A stretch of 64,000 bases of DNA from Bufo bufo (lineage: Eukaryota; Chordata; Amphibia; Anura; Bufonidae): the NCBI RefSeq assembly GCF_905171765.1, contig NC_053397.1, positions 114,097,295 through 114,161,294 on the forward strand, given 5' to 3'. The notes beneath the pieces are model-generated. The model was not told where the DNA came from. It was given only the letters and a program-made list of their open reading frames with translations, and ran no database searches. Shown piece after piece: positions 9,675 to 20,999 of this stretch; the first letter of the stretch is position 1; every line of letters starts with the position of its first letter. Position numbers and translations under genes: made by a program.

Positions 9675-10743
9675 CTACAGTAGTTTTATCATACCAAGGA
9701 AAGATAACATTTCTTTCTTGGTGTGCGGGGTGACCAGGCCTGCAATAGACTGGACTCTTTCTATGCTCATTCTCCTTTCACCTTTTGTGAGGACAAAGCC
9801 CAAGTATTCAACCTGCATTTTACACCATTGCATTTTCTTAAGTGTCACTTTGTGACCACATCCTGACAACCATTGTAAACCATCCTGAATGCTGGCCTCC
9901 GCTGACATGCTACACAGTAACAGATCATCAACATATTGCAGCAGCACAGAACCTTGGGGGGGGGGGGGGGGGGGGTACCATGGTTTTAACGTGGCTTGGA
10001 GGACTATGCTGTACACTACAGGTGAATCAGCATATCCCTGGGGACTGCACCAGGTCAGTTGACGTCCGTCAAAGGAAAAAGCAAAAAGTAGTCTGGTTAT
10101 CTTATCAACTGGGATAGAAAAGAATGCATTTTTCAGATCTATCACACTGAACCAAACAGCGTCTGCTGGAATGGCAGATAATAATTAAGTGACATCAGGT
10201 ACAACAGGGGCTATAGGCACAATGATGTTGTTGATGGCCCTTAAATCCTGTACAAAGTGGGCAGTACCTTGTCACTGGATTCACAGGCGTGCTGTAGGGT
10301 GAAATCACCTCTTTCAGTATTCCCTTTTGTAGGAATTCTTCTATCATTGGTCTAAGTCCATCAAGTTTCTCTTTTAACAGCGGATATTGTTTCTGGAACA
10401 CTGAGATGACACCTGGTTTTGCAGTAGCTGTGTAAAGTGTGTAATATATAATTCCTGTGTCATATTCATTTGAAAACCATAATGCAGGGTTAATGTTGTT
10501 AAGTTCTGGGTGGTCCTGTATGTTTGCAAGAATCAGTGGCACTGGTGTAGAGATTGGAATAAGATCTGAGTGTACTCTTATGTCCTGATTCTTTGCTGAT
10601 ACTTGCAAGTCAAGCTTTATGAACAAATCTCTCCCTAACAGGCTGACTGGGCAATCTGGTATAATGCTGAATACATGATCTGTGATGTATTCCTTGTCCA
10701 TGGTCTCGAGTGGTAGTGAGTCAGTTTTGAAAGGTTTTGTCAA
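9675..10743 (-). pseudogene. ERV protease C-terminus and reverse transcriptase, broken
   Basis: Minus-strand frame 10743-10195 holds the end of an aspartic protease (VSLLGRDLF) and the RT thumb-proximal N-terminus (LKEKLDGLRPMIEEFLQKGIL, cited only by position near 10380-10310). Frame 10145-9675 holds the RT palm, with DLKNAFFSIPV, WCSPQGY and LLQYVDDLLLC. A run of 20 G on the plus strand (9956-9975) adds a proline stretch just before YVDD. Stops near 10190 and 9675 separate the segments. The motif set and order fit gamma-like Pol. Confidence 0.8.
9956..9975. repeat. poly(G) run of 20
   Basis: Uninterrupted G20 inside the ERV RT pseudogene. Similar runs of 16 G occur at 28444-28459 and 31339-31354. 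Confidence 0.95.
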
Positions 10744-11670
10744 AACACATTAATTCACATAGAAGGCTCACACTTCCTTCCTCCCTCTCTTAGTCATCTA
10801 AGTCCACCCCTTTTAGTCGGACGCTGTGGTCCTCCTTTTTGTCTGTCATTAGTGTCCCAGCTGGCTATAAGAACAGAGCTCTGATGTTAAGCACAACACT
10901 TAACATGTAACACGTAACTGCAAACATTGAAACAAACAGATCTGACAATACAGACATGAACACACAAAGGGCCTATAAAAACTTTTCATTGACTTCAATA
11001 AAAAAAATGTACAGCTTGATCAATGCTGTTGGCACCAATAAAAACAAAAAACTTCCAAAAAATAAATAAAAATAAAATTCGCAATGCGCATATTATATGA
11101 AAACAAATACCGTATTCCATACACATTCACATACATTTTCATGTACTTAAAACAGCTCATAACCTCGCCCTCATACATAAAAACTGAATTGCACACACAG
11201 CTCTGCTAAAAACATCTCTCAGGCTTCTTAAATTTTTTTAACTCCACTACAACTCAAAGCCACACCCATTCACATTCCAGTGAATCATGTATCTTCCAAC
11301 ACAGTCAAACAATTTCTTTGTTTCATTCCAAAACTTGCAGCACAGACAAACACAGCTTTCCTGGAAACAGATATCCACACCACACCCAGAATTGCTGATG
11401 GTCTATGTCACTGTTTATTGCTGCGTTTTCCAATGTCTTCTGGTTTTCACTCTGTGATTAATCAACTCTTATAAGAAGACAATATACATGTTATAATCAT
11501 ACAGTCATTTTGTTAAAAGCTGGATTCCCATATTACACTGCTTGGGAAAGAAAATGACCGAACAATTCTTCGTCTTGTATAATATATTACACATTACTCA
11601 CTCTGCATGATTCCCTGCCCGCTTCCCTTATCTCAGGAATGTGTTTGTGTGAAGGCGGGGAAAGTGGATC
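10744..11670. other. No gene recognised; likely unclassified insertion between ERV gag and pol
   Basis: AT-rich, with many ATAAAA and ACACA words and no retained gag or protease motifs on the minus strand. It sits where the rest of ERV gag and the start of pro should be, so it is either an insertion or badly decayed. Confidence 0.4.
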
Positions 11671-11685
11671 TCTATAGCTCACACT

Positions 11686-11788
11686 GCTTGAGAAAAATCC
11701 CATTGAGAGGATTGAAACGTCGCATGCTTGGTGAATAAAGCTTCTTTTTACTTTTTGATCAATTGGATGTGCTGCGGATTTCTTTTTT
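11686..11788 (+). mobile_element. Short SINE-like retroposon with 15-bp TSD
   Basis: A 103-bp unit is flanked by identical 15-bp repeats TCTATAGCTCACACT (11671-11685 and 11789-11803) and ends in a T-rich tail. It contains a stem (AATCC/GGATT) followed by GAAACGTCG and an AATAAAG. TSD length and tail suggest LINE-mediated retroposition. The GAAACGTC cassette recurs in the foldback at 33681-33928 and in the solo LTR at 42827-43216. Confidence 0.7.
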
Positions 11789-11825
11789 TCTATAGCTCAC
11801 ACTAGATACATACAATACTTATCCA

Positions 11826-12366
11826 TTAACTGATGCTGTCTGAAGTCCACGTGGAGACGTTCTGTTTTACTGTAAGCATTAGCCTATCAGATAGATTGTT
11901 AATAAATGTGGAAATAATTAGACTGTCATTCTGGAGAACCAGTAGCCCTGCCTCCAATTTCCAGCAATCCACAAATCTCCAGAAATCAATAACGCTTTCT
12001 GAGGGTTTTTGCTTACATGCTACGGCTACTGGGAGTGAAGACTTTTGTTTAAATACCTCTATCATGTGTTTTTCTATCTCCTTTCTGCATATAATCCATA
12101 TCCCATGAAGGGTCAGGTTCAAAATACGGTCAGGCGGCAGTGTCGCCTACGCATAGACCCTTGACCATGTCCATGTGATATATGCTATTGTCTCCTTCCC
12201 TGGGAAAGGGGTCTACTGCTTCCATTGCCTCTGTCCACCCTGCCAAATTATCTATCCATGAGTTAACAAGGTAATACTTTGTAGGACTGACTCGGGCAAC
12301 ATATGGTTTACATGTTTCTCCTGGTTCTGGTTTAGGGTATTCTATCTTAGATTTTTGACTACCCAT
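11826..12366 (-). pseudogene. ERV gag fragments (matrix start and capsid piece)
   Basis: The minus-strand ATG at 12366 begins MGSQKS, a plausible N-myristoylation signal as in retroviral matrix proteins. It continues for 78 codons, including a tryptophan-rich helix (NSWIDNLAGW), and ends at 12130. A second piece in another frame (12122-11826) looks like capsid-type helical sequence (VIDFWRF). The rest of Gag, including any zinc knuckle, is absent. Position just downstream of the primer site supports the call. Confidence 0.65.
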
Positions 12367-12917
12367 TATTAAAACTTATTTTCTTACAAAAAGAATTCAA
12401 AACACAGAATGTTAGTCTTGGGATGACAGCTGTACACTTACGACCCAGCCTGTCACTTCCCCTTATATAACTGTGTTAGACAAAAACAACTTATCATGAA
12501 AAACTTCTACAATTATCAAACAACTTATCATGCAAAACTTCTACAATTATCTTATTAAGAATCAAATCAAGCTGTTAAACCTTCTGTTCCCTGAACAGAT
12601 CTTTTACGGGACTCCCTGAGCCCTCTGAAGTGCACTTTCCTTGTTATTGGACTCCCTGAGTCCTTTCTGTTCCCGGAACAGATCTTTTACGGGGCTCTCT
12701 GAGCCCTCTGAAGTGCACTTTTCTTGTTACTGGACTCCCTGAGTCCTAAGGCAAAAACTCCTTGAGTTATGCTTACTGTATCCCTGACACAGTACTTCGA
12801 AGTCTATCTAAGGGTCCCTTGTACTCACTTGAATCGAGATGTGGTCAGTGCCCCCGGAATGGCCTAAAGGACAAAAAGCAGTGTCTCTTCTTACCAAACA
12901 TGAGGATGACCTTCTCA

Positions 12918-12940
12918 ATCCCGGAAAACGAGCCCCCAAA
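12918..12940 (-). other. ERV primer binding site, tRNA-Pro-like
   Basis: The minus strand reads GGGGGCTCGT, then three extra T, then CCGGGAT, directly downstream of the LTR end. This matches the proline-tRNA primer site common in gammaretroviruses except for the small insertion. Confidence 0.75.
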
Positions 12941-12941
12941 T

Positions 12942-13350
12942 TGTAAGGAATTTTCTTCTCTCCCTTATATTGTACCCCAGGTACAAGACTTCGGTATTCA
13001 GCTTGATTTGATCCTTATCTGGCAAGAGAGAGCGATAATGAAGCAAGACACACTTCTGTGCAGTTCAAAATTACTCTGAATTTTTTATTGATCTCGTGAG
13101 ACATATATATAGTCCTAAATGACATAATGTTTAAGTTAACCAGTAACCTATGTTTTTAGCCAGCTAGTTATCTTATCTTCTACCAGAGTCCAAGGCTATT
13201 TGTGACATGTGAGCAAAACCTCTTAGTAGTAGCTTTTCTATGGACTTTTGACCGCTACGTGTTCCTGAGTGCGAGATGTATTAATGTATAGATCATGATG
13301 AAATATAAGCTTATATAAAAATAGGCTTTGGACTGTAATAGAACCCTTCA
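12942..13350 (-). repeat. ERV 5' LTR
   Basis: On the minus strand it starts TGAAGGGTTC at 13350 and ends CCTTACA at 12942, next to the primer site. A TATATATA box lies near 13105-13112 and AATAAA near 13083-13088, placing U3-R-U5 in the expected order. The start abuts the minisatellite, so the 5' boundary could be truncated. Confidence 0.7.
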
Positions 13351-16300
13351 GCCCCTTTAACAGTGACTTTCACAGTGACCGCCATTTTAACAGTGACTTT
13401 CAAAGTGAACGCTCCCTTTAACAGTGATTTTCACAGTGACCGCTCCCTTTATCAGTGACTTTCAAGGTGACCGCTCCCTTTAACAGTGACTTTCACAGTG
13501 ACTGCCCCTTTAACAGTGACTTTCACAGTGACTGCCCTTTTAAACAGTGATTTTCACAGTGACTGCCCCTTTAACAATGACCGCCCCTTTAACAGTGACT
13601 TTCACAGTGACCGCCCCTTTAACAGTGATATTCGCAGTGACGGCCCAGTTAACAGTGACTTTTACAGTGACTGCCCCGTTAACAGTGACCTTCAAAGTGA
13701 CCGCCCCTTTCACAGTGACTGCCCATTTCACAGTGAGTTTCACAGTGACCGCCCCTTTAATAGTGACTTTCACAGTGAGCGCCCCTTTAACAGTGACTTT
13801 CACAGTGATCGCCCCATTAGCAGTGACCGCTTCTTTAGCAGTGACTTTCACAGTGACCGCCCCTTTAACAGTGACTTTCACAGTAACCGTACCTTTCACA
13901 GTGACTTCACCTTTAACAGTGACTTTCACAGTGAACGCCCTTTAACAGTGACCACCCCTTTTATTGACCGCTCCTCTCACAGTGACCACCCCCGTTCCTA
14001 GTGACTTTCACAGTGACCGCCCCTTTAACTATGACTTTCACAAGGACCGCCCCTTTAGCAGCGACCACTTCTTTAGCATTAAATTTCACAGTGACCACCG
14101 CTTTAACAGTGACTTTCACAGTGACTGCCCCTTTCACAGTGACCGACGCTTTAACAGTGACTTTCACAGTGACGGTCTCTTTATCAGTGACTTTCACAGT
14201 GAACGCCCCTTTATCAGTGAATTTTACAGTGAATGCCCTTTTAACAGTGACCTTCAAAAAGGGCGTTCATTCTTAACAGTTACTTTCACTGTGACCGCCC
14301 CTTTAACAGTGACTTTCACAGTGACCGCATCTTTAACAGTGACTTTCACAGTGACAGCCCCTTTAACACTGACTTTTACAGTGACCGCCCCATTAACAGT
14401 GACCTTCAAAGTGACCGCCCCTTTAACAAAGACCGCCTCTTTAACAGTGACTTTCACAGTGACTGCCCTTTTAGCAGTGACTTTCACAGTGAACGCCTGT
14501 TTAACAGTGACTTCCCCTTTAACAGTATCTTTCACAGTGACCGCCCCTTTAACGGTGACTTTCACAGTGACCACCCCTTTAACAGTGACTTTTACAGTGA
14601 CCGTCCCTTTAACAGTGACTTTCACAGTGACCGCCCCTTTAGCAGTGACTTTCACAGTGAACGCCTCTTTAACAGTGACCACTTCTTTCATAGTGACTTC
14701 CCCTTTAACAGTATCTTTCACAGTGACCGCCCCTTTAACGGTGACTTTCACAGTGACCACCCCTTTAACAGTGACTTTTACAGTGACCGCCCCTTTAACA
14801 GTGACTTTCACAGTGACCGCCCCGTTCACAGTTACTTCCCCTTTAACATTGACTTTCACAGTGACTGCCCCTTTCATAGTGACTTCCCCTTTAATAATGA
14901 CTTTCACAGTGACTGCCCCTTTTATAGTGACTTCCCTTTTAACAGTGACTTTCACAGTGACAGCCTCTTTAGCAGTGACCGCTTTTTTAGCAGTGACTTT
15001 AACAGTGACCGCCCCTTTCACAGTGACCGCACCTTTCAAAGTGACTGCCCCTTTCACAGTGACCACCCCTTTCAAAGTGACCGCCCCTTTCATTGACCGC
15101 CCCTTTCCTAGTGACTTTCACACTGACTGCCCCTTTAGCAGCGACCGCTTCTTTTGCAGTGAATTTCACAGTGACCGCCGCTTTAACAGTGACTTTTACA
15201 GTGATCGCTTCTTTAAGAGTGACTTTCACAGTGACCGCCCCTTTAACAGGGACTTTCACAGTGACAGCCTCTTTAGCAGTGATCGCTTTTTTAGCAGTGA
15301 CTTTCACAGAGAGCGCCCCTTTAACGGTGACTTTCACAGTGACCACCCCTTTAACAGTGACTTTCACAGTGACCGCCCCTTTAACAGTGACCTTCACAGT
15401 GACCGCCCTGTTCACAGTGACCTCCCCTTTCAAAGTGACCTTCCCTTTCATTGTCGCCCCTTTCACAGTGACCGCCCCTTTAACTGTGACTTTCACACTG
15501 ACCGCCCCTTTCACAGTGACTTTTACAGTGACCTCCCCTTTAACAGTGACCTTCAAAGTGACTGCCCCTTTAACATTAACTGCCCATTTAACAGTGACTT
15601 TCACAGTGACCGGCACTTTAGCATTGAATTTCACAGTGACCGCCCCTTTAACAGTCACTTTCACACTGACCGCACCTTTCACAGTGACTTTCACAGTGAC
15701 CACCCCTTTAACAGTGACTTTCACAGTGATTACCCCTTTAACAGTGACTTTCACGGTGATCGCCCCTTTAGCAGTGACTTTCACAGTGACCGCCCCTTTA
15801 ATAGTGACTTTCACAGTAAGCGCCTTTTTAGCAGTGACCGCTTTTTTAGCAGTGACTTTCACAGTGAGCGCCCCTTTAACGGTGACTTTCACAGTGACCA
15901 TCCCTTTAACAGTGACTTTTACAGTGACCGTCCCTTTAACAGTGACTTTCACAGTGACCGCCCCTTTAGCAGTGACTTTCACAGTGAACGCCTCTTTAAC
16001 AGTGACCACTTCTTTCACAGTGACTTCCCCTTTAACAGTATCTTTCAACGTGGACGCCCCTTTCATTGACCGCCCCTTTCCTAGTGACTTTCACACTGAC
16101 CGCCCCTTTAGCAGTGACTTTTACAGTGACCGCTTCTTTAAGAGTGACTTTCACAGTGACCGCCCCTTTAACAGTGACTTTCACAGTGACAGCCTCTTTA
16201 GCAGTGACCGCATTTTTAGCAGTGACTTTCACAGTGAGCGCCCCTTTATCGGTGACTTTCACAGTGACCACCCCTTTAACAGTGACTTTCACAGTGACCG

Positions 16301-17908
16301 CCTCTTTCACAGTGACTTCCCATTTAACAGTGACTTTCACAGTGACCGCCCCTTTCATAGTGACTTCCCCGTTAACAGTGACTTTCACAGTGAGCGCCCC
16401 TTTAACACTGAATTTCACAGTGACCACCCCTTTAACAGTGACTTTCACAGTGACCGCCCTTTTAGCAGTGACTTTCACAGTGACCGCCTCTTTAACAGTG
16501 ACTTCCCCTTTAACAGTATCTTTCACAGTGACCGCCCCTTTAACGGTGACTTTCACAGTGACCACCCCTTTAACGGTGACTTTCACAGTGACCACCCCTT
16601 TAACAGTGACTTTTACAGTGACCGTCCCTTTAACAGTGACTTTTACAGTGACCGCCCCTTTAACAGTGACTTTCACAGTGACCGCGCCGTTCACAGTTAC
16701 TTCCCCTTCAACATTGACTTTCACAGTGACCGCCCCTTTCATAGTGACTTCCCCTTTAATAATGACTTTCACAGTGACCGCCCCTTTTATAGTGACTTCC
16801 CCTTTAACAGTGACTTTCACAGTGACAGCCTCTTTAGCAGTGACCGCTTTTTTAGCAGTGACTTTAACAGTGACCGCCCCTTTCACAGTGACCGCCCCTT
16901 TCACAGTGACTGCCCCTTTCACAGTGACCGCCCCTTTCATTGACCGCCCCTTTCCTAGTGACTTTCACACTGACCGCCCCTTTAGCAGCGACCGCTTCTT
17001 TAGCAGTGAATTTCACAGTGACCGCCGCTTTAACAGTGACTTTTACAGTGACCGCTTCTTTAAGAGTGACTTTCACAGTGACCGCCCCTTTAACAGGGAC
17101 TTTCACAGTGACAGCCTCTTTAGCAGTGCCCGCTTTTTTAGCAGTGACTTTCACAGAGAGCGCCCCTTTAACGGTGACTTTCACAGTGACCACCTCTTTA
17201 ACAGTGACTTTTACAGTGACCGTCCCTTTAACAGTGACTTTCACAATGACCGCCCCTTTAACGGTGACTTTCACAGTGACCACCCCTTTAACAGTGACTT
17301 TCACAGTGACCACCTCTTTAACAGTCACTTTCACAGTGACCGCCCCTTTAGCAGTGACCTTTACAGTGACCGCCCTGTTCACAGTGACCTCCCCTTTCAA
17401 AGTGACCTTCCCTTTCATTGACGCCCCTTTCACAGTGACCGCCCCTTTAACTGTGACTTTCACACTGACCGCCCCTTTGACAGTGACTTTTACAGTTACC
17501 TCCCCTTTAACAGTGACCTTCAAAGTGACTGCCCCTTTAACAATAACTGCCCATTTAACAGTGACTTTCACAGTGACCGCCCCTTTAGCATTGAATTTCA
17601 CAGTGACCGCCCCTTTAACAGTCACTTTCACACTGACCGCACCTTTCACTGTGACTTTCACAGTGACCACCCCTTTAACAGTGACTTTCCCAGTGATTAC
17701 CCCTTTAACAGTGACTTTCACCGTGACCGCCCCTTTAGCAGTGACTTTCACGGTGACCGCCACGTTAACAGTGACCTTCAAAGTGACTGCCCCTTTAACA
17801 ATGACCGCCCTTTTCACAGTTACTTCCCCTTTAACAGTGGCTTTCATAGTGACCGCCACTTTAGCAGTGACCGCTTCTTTAGCAGTGACTTTCACAGTGA
17901 CCACCCCT
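13351..17908. repeat. 30-bp-period minisatellite (about 150 units) with higher-order structure
   Basis: Tandem units alternate AGTGACCGCCCCTTTAAC and AGTGACTTTCAC, a 30-bp period over about 4.56 kb. Variants such as CTTCTTTAGC and CATTGACCGC mark higher-order blocks, with the CATTGACCGC junction recurring at about 15091, 16063 and 16938. Because 30 is divisible by three and the unit lacks stops in several frames, very long frames run on both strands (up to about 700 codons). They have no start context or domain content, and I treat them as non-coding. A degenerate relative of the same array is at 30303-30440. Confidence 0.95.
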
Positions 17909-18617
17909 TTAACCTCTTCCGGACATGTCCTGGTACTTAAGGACACAGGGTGTACCTGTACGCCCTGTGTATTTTCGATTGGTTGGTGGGTGGGCCGGCG
18001 GGAGATTCAAAAGATGCAAGCGCTCCTCTCCTCCTTCTTTTGTGTTCCGGAGGCCGGAGGAGAGAGGAGCTGCCTGCACGTCGTCGTCCATCGGTGCCAG
18101 CATCACCCCATCTGTGTCCCCCACGACTCGATCTGTGCCCCAGCACCCCCTTCTATCCAGCAGGTACATAGGGAAAGCATAGGGAAAGTTTGGGTTAGGC
18201 AGAGAAAATAAAGGGAAAGTTAGTTTGATAAACTTTTATTGCATCACCCTAAGTTAGTCACAGCTGTGTGATCCTAGACCCCCCAGGGGTGCTGCCGCTT
18301 GCCCCCCCCTGCCCCCCCATCCCCAACTTTTTTGGGGTGCAGGATTTTTTATTTTTTTTGGTGTACGCTGACTGTGGCCGGCACTCTTAGCGTCCTGCCA
18401 CTGTTAGCGCATCGCACACCCCACCGCTGATTAACTTTGGACGGTTGATCAGCGGTTTTACTTTTTTTTTCCACATTTTTTGCCCTTCTTTTAGTTCTTT
18501 TTTTTTTTTTTCCTGTTAGTTTTAAGGTGAGTTCGTGAACATCCGTGCCCCCACACACACGCACACCAAATAAAGATTTACACACACGCACATACACACG
18601 CAGACACACACTCCCCT

Positions 18618-20417
18618 ATGGCCCGCCGGACGTTCTCGGCCGAGGAGGCATACGCCACGCTAGCCTCCGACTCCGAGAGTCCCAGTGAGGACGAGGATGA
18701 CCCCACTTTCCTGTTGTCATCCGCGTCCTCCTCATCATCTAGCGATGATGATGAGCCCCCAAGGAGGCGGAGACGCCGCCAGGCGGAGCAAGGGGACCGA
18801 CATGCTAGGGACCTTGTGGCCCAGCCTAGTACGAGCAGCTCTGGGGCTCGTACTAGTTTTCCGGCCCACCAGTTAAATCCACCGGAGCACCCTGCCGGTG
18901 AACCTGTCTGGTGTAGCTCAGAGCGATACGAGCCCGTTATTCCTGATTTTGTAGGCCAATCAGGAATCCAGATTTCCACAGTGGGCTACACTGAATATTA
19001 CTTTTTTTGTCATTTTTTTCAGTGACCCACTGGTAAATCTGATAGTGGAGCAGACGAACCTGTACGCCCAACAGTTCGTTGCTCAACACCCGGGCTCCTT
19101 TTTGGCCAGGTCCGGTGGCTGGACGCCGGTCAGTGCAGCCGAAATGAGGACATTTTGGGGCCTCGTGCTGCATATGGGCCTGGTCAAGAAACTCAGTGTC
19201 AGGCTGTACTGGAGTGGGGACATCCTATACCAGACCCCACTTTACAGTACGGCCATGACACGCTCCCGGTTTGAGGCCATCCGGAAATGTCTGCATTATT
19301 CAGATAATGCAGCATGTCCCCCCCGAGGTGATCCTGCCCATGACTGTCTGTATAAGATACGGCCGGTCATCGATCATTTTGGGTCCAAATTCATGGAGGC
19401 CTATGTACCTGGAAGGGAGGTCGCGGTTGATGAGTCTTTCATTGCGTTCAAGGGGAGACTCATTTTCCGCCAGTATGTGCCCTCCAAGCGGGCGAGGTAT
19501 GGCGTGAAGCTAAACAAAATTTGTGAGAGTACCTCAGGGTACACTTACAAATTTCGTGTATACGAGGGGCGAGATTCCCGGATTCAACCTCCAGAATATC
19601 CCCCCACTCTGGGTGTTACCGGGAAACTTGTGTGGGACCTTATGTACCCACTGCTAGATAAGGGTTACCACCTTTACGTGGATAACTTTTATACCAGTAT
19701 CCCCTTGTTCCAGTCCCTTGCCGCCAGATCCACGTCCGCTTGTGGGACCGTGCGGAAAAATCAACGCAACCTCCCTGCCCACCCCCTTCAGGTACCTATC
19801 CCAGGGGTGAGACCCGTGCCCTTACCACTGGAAACCTGTTGCTGGTCAGGTATAAGGACAAGAGGGATGTCCTTATGCTGTCCACAATTCATGGTAACGG
19901 CATCACCCCTGTCCCTGTGCGAGGTACCCCGGCAACAGTCCTCAAGCCCGATTGTATCGTCGACTACAATCGGTATATGGGAGGCTTTAATCTCTCTGAT
20001 CAAGTCCTCAAGCCATATAACGCCATGTGCAAAACCCGGGCATGGTACAAAAAAGTTGCGGTCTACTTGGTACAGGTTGCCATGTACAACTCTTTTGTGC
20101 TGTCCCGGAGCGCTGGCAACACAGGGACATTCCTTCAGTTCTATGAGGCAGTCCTCAAGGCCCTGATCTTTTTGGACCGGGAAAGAGCAGGCCGAAGTAC
20201 CTCGGGAACTGTAGGCGCCCGGATCGTCCCTGGCCAACACTTTCCAGGTGTTGTCCCCCATACTGGAAAGAAGGGACGAACCTAAAAAAAGTGCAGAGTG
20301 TGTCGCAGGAGGGGGATACGGAAGGACACCACTACTCAGTGCGACACGTGCCCCGATCATCCGGGCCTCTGCATTGATGGTTGCTTCAGGGAGTATCACA
20401 CTTCCATGGAGTACTAA
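18618..20417 (+). pseudogene. piggyBac transposase (DDE_Tnp_1_7), broken
   Basis: Starts MARRTFSAEEAYA at 18618 with an acidic, serine-rich N-terminus. The frame breaks near 19000 in a T-rich run. The catalytic domain follows from about 19022, with VAVDESFIAFKG (first Asp) and HLYVDNFYTSIPL (second Asp). A second frame change is near 19790. The next part has RYMGGFNLSDQ; relatives carry GGVDxxDQ, so the third catalytic Asp appears as Asn. An in-frame stop at 20283 precedes a C-terminal cysteine-rich zinc domain (CRVCRRRG, CDTC, GLCIDGC) ending at TAA 20415-20417. At least three lesions plus the D-to-N change make it inactive. The family is close to the piggyBac transposases of frogs. Confidence 0.9.
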
Positions 20418-20774
20418 ATTTATATCCCAATTTAGCACTGACATCGGATAACAAAACTGGTTCTCTGACTTGAGAAACCCCAAAAAAACTAAAATAATTT
20501 ATTAAAAGTAGACATATTAGGTATCGCCGCGTCGGTAATAATCTCCTCTATAAAAATACCCCATAACCTAACACCACAGATTAACACGGTCGGAAAAAAA
20601 AAAAAAAAAAGGTGCAAAAAATGATTTTTTTTTGTCACCTTACATAATAAAAAGTTTAATAGCAAGTGATCAAAAAGTCATATAGCCCCCAAAATAGTGC
20701 CAATAAAACCGTACACCCATCCCGCAAAAAATGAGCCCCCACATAAGATAATCGGATAAAAAAAAAAATTACAC
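20418..20774 (+). repeat. piggyBac 3' noncoding module, first copy
   Basis: A- and T-rich. The module starting ATTAGGTATCGCCGC at about 20513 runs to CATAAGATAATCGG near 20755. The same ~235-bp module recurs at 22773-23005, partly at 23007-23100, and in the second piggyBac near 28462-28620. Confidence 0.8.
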
Positions 20775-20868
20775 TTGTCAAGGCTGTTGCAGCCTGTGAT
20801 TGTGGGAGGGGCGTAGGCTTTATAAGCCCCCCCTCCCACGGCCATCCGACGCTGGCATCATTTTGTGC
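20775..20868 (+). repeat. Split direct repeat A1
   Basis: About 94 bp, matching A2 at 22432-22524. It holds an internal inverted repeat (GGGAGGGG, GGCTTTATAAGCC, CCCTCCC) with a palindromic TTATAA core. Confidence 0.88.
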
Positions 20869-20999
20869 AACCCACTTTGCTTCGCCAGTCCCGCATGAAC
20901 AAGGCTCCGGCCAGGTAAGTATGTATGGCCTCCTCCATGCACTTCCGCCATCGTGCCTGATCCCACAGGCCGTCCGGCCTCAAGTAATTCACGTCCCCA

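Larger units (their letters stand above)
940..13350 (-). mobile_element. Class I (gamma-like) endogenous retrovirus, decayed, split by a Gypsy insertion
   Basis: Read on the minus strand, the order is 5' LTR (12942-13350), a tRNA-Pro-like primer binding site, gag fragments (12366-11826), protease/RT (10743-9675), RNase H (9547-9050), integrase C-terminus (about 8760-8265), env surface fragment (8320-7903) and env transmembrane fragment (1346-940). The env gene is interrupted by the Gypsy element at 1352-7897. Motifs supporting a gamma-like ERV are the PLLGRD-type end of the protease, YVDD in RT and WIHA near the integrase end. Every gene carries stops or frameshifts, and SU is much shorter than usual. 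No 3' LTR was found. This is an old copy in a genome, not an intact virus. Confidence 0.85.
17909..20774 (+). mobile_element. piggyBac element, 5' end on TTAA in the minisatellite
   Basis: TTAA at 17909-17912 belongs to a minisatellite unit (CCTTTAAC) and is followed by the terminus CCTCTTCCGGA. A subterminal palindrome follows (GGGTGTACCTGTACGCCC, near 17947-17965), matching that in the nonautonomous copy at 28056. The transposase gene is 18618-20417. After it comes a noncoding module (ATTAGGTATCGCCGC) cut at 20775 by the YR element. The 3' terminal repeat is not identified. Related noncoding sequence continues after the YR element to about 24147. Confidence 0.85.

Noticed and set aside
13351..17908. 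CRISPR-like repeat array
   Set aside because: Contiguous tandem units without unique spacers, in clearly eukaryotic DNA.
13486..17946. Very long frames on both strands (up to ~700 codons) of threonine/valine- or serine/aspartate/phenylalanine-rich repeats
   Set aside because: They arise from a 30-bp tandem unit that lacks stops in several frames. Opposite-strand frames are equally long, there is no start context, domain or splice structure, and the array is a minisatellite.
18990..19025. Intron with acceptor TTTTTTTCAG in the piggyBac transposase
   Set aside because: The family's motif spacing is kept by a simple one-base shift in the T-rich run and no convincing donor was found. A frameshift is simpler, though an intron is not excluded.
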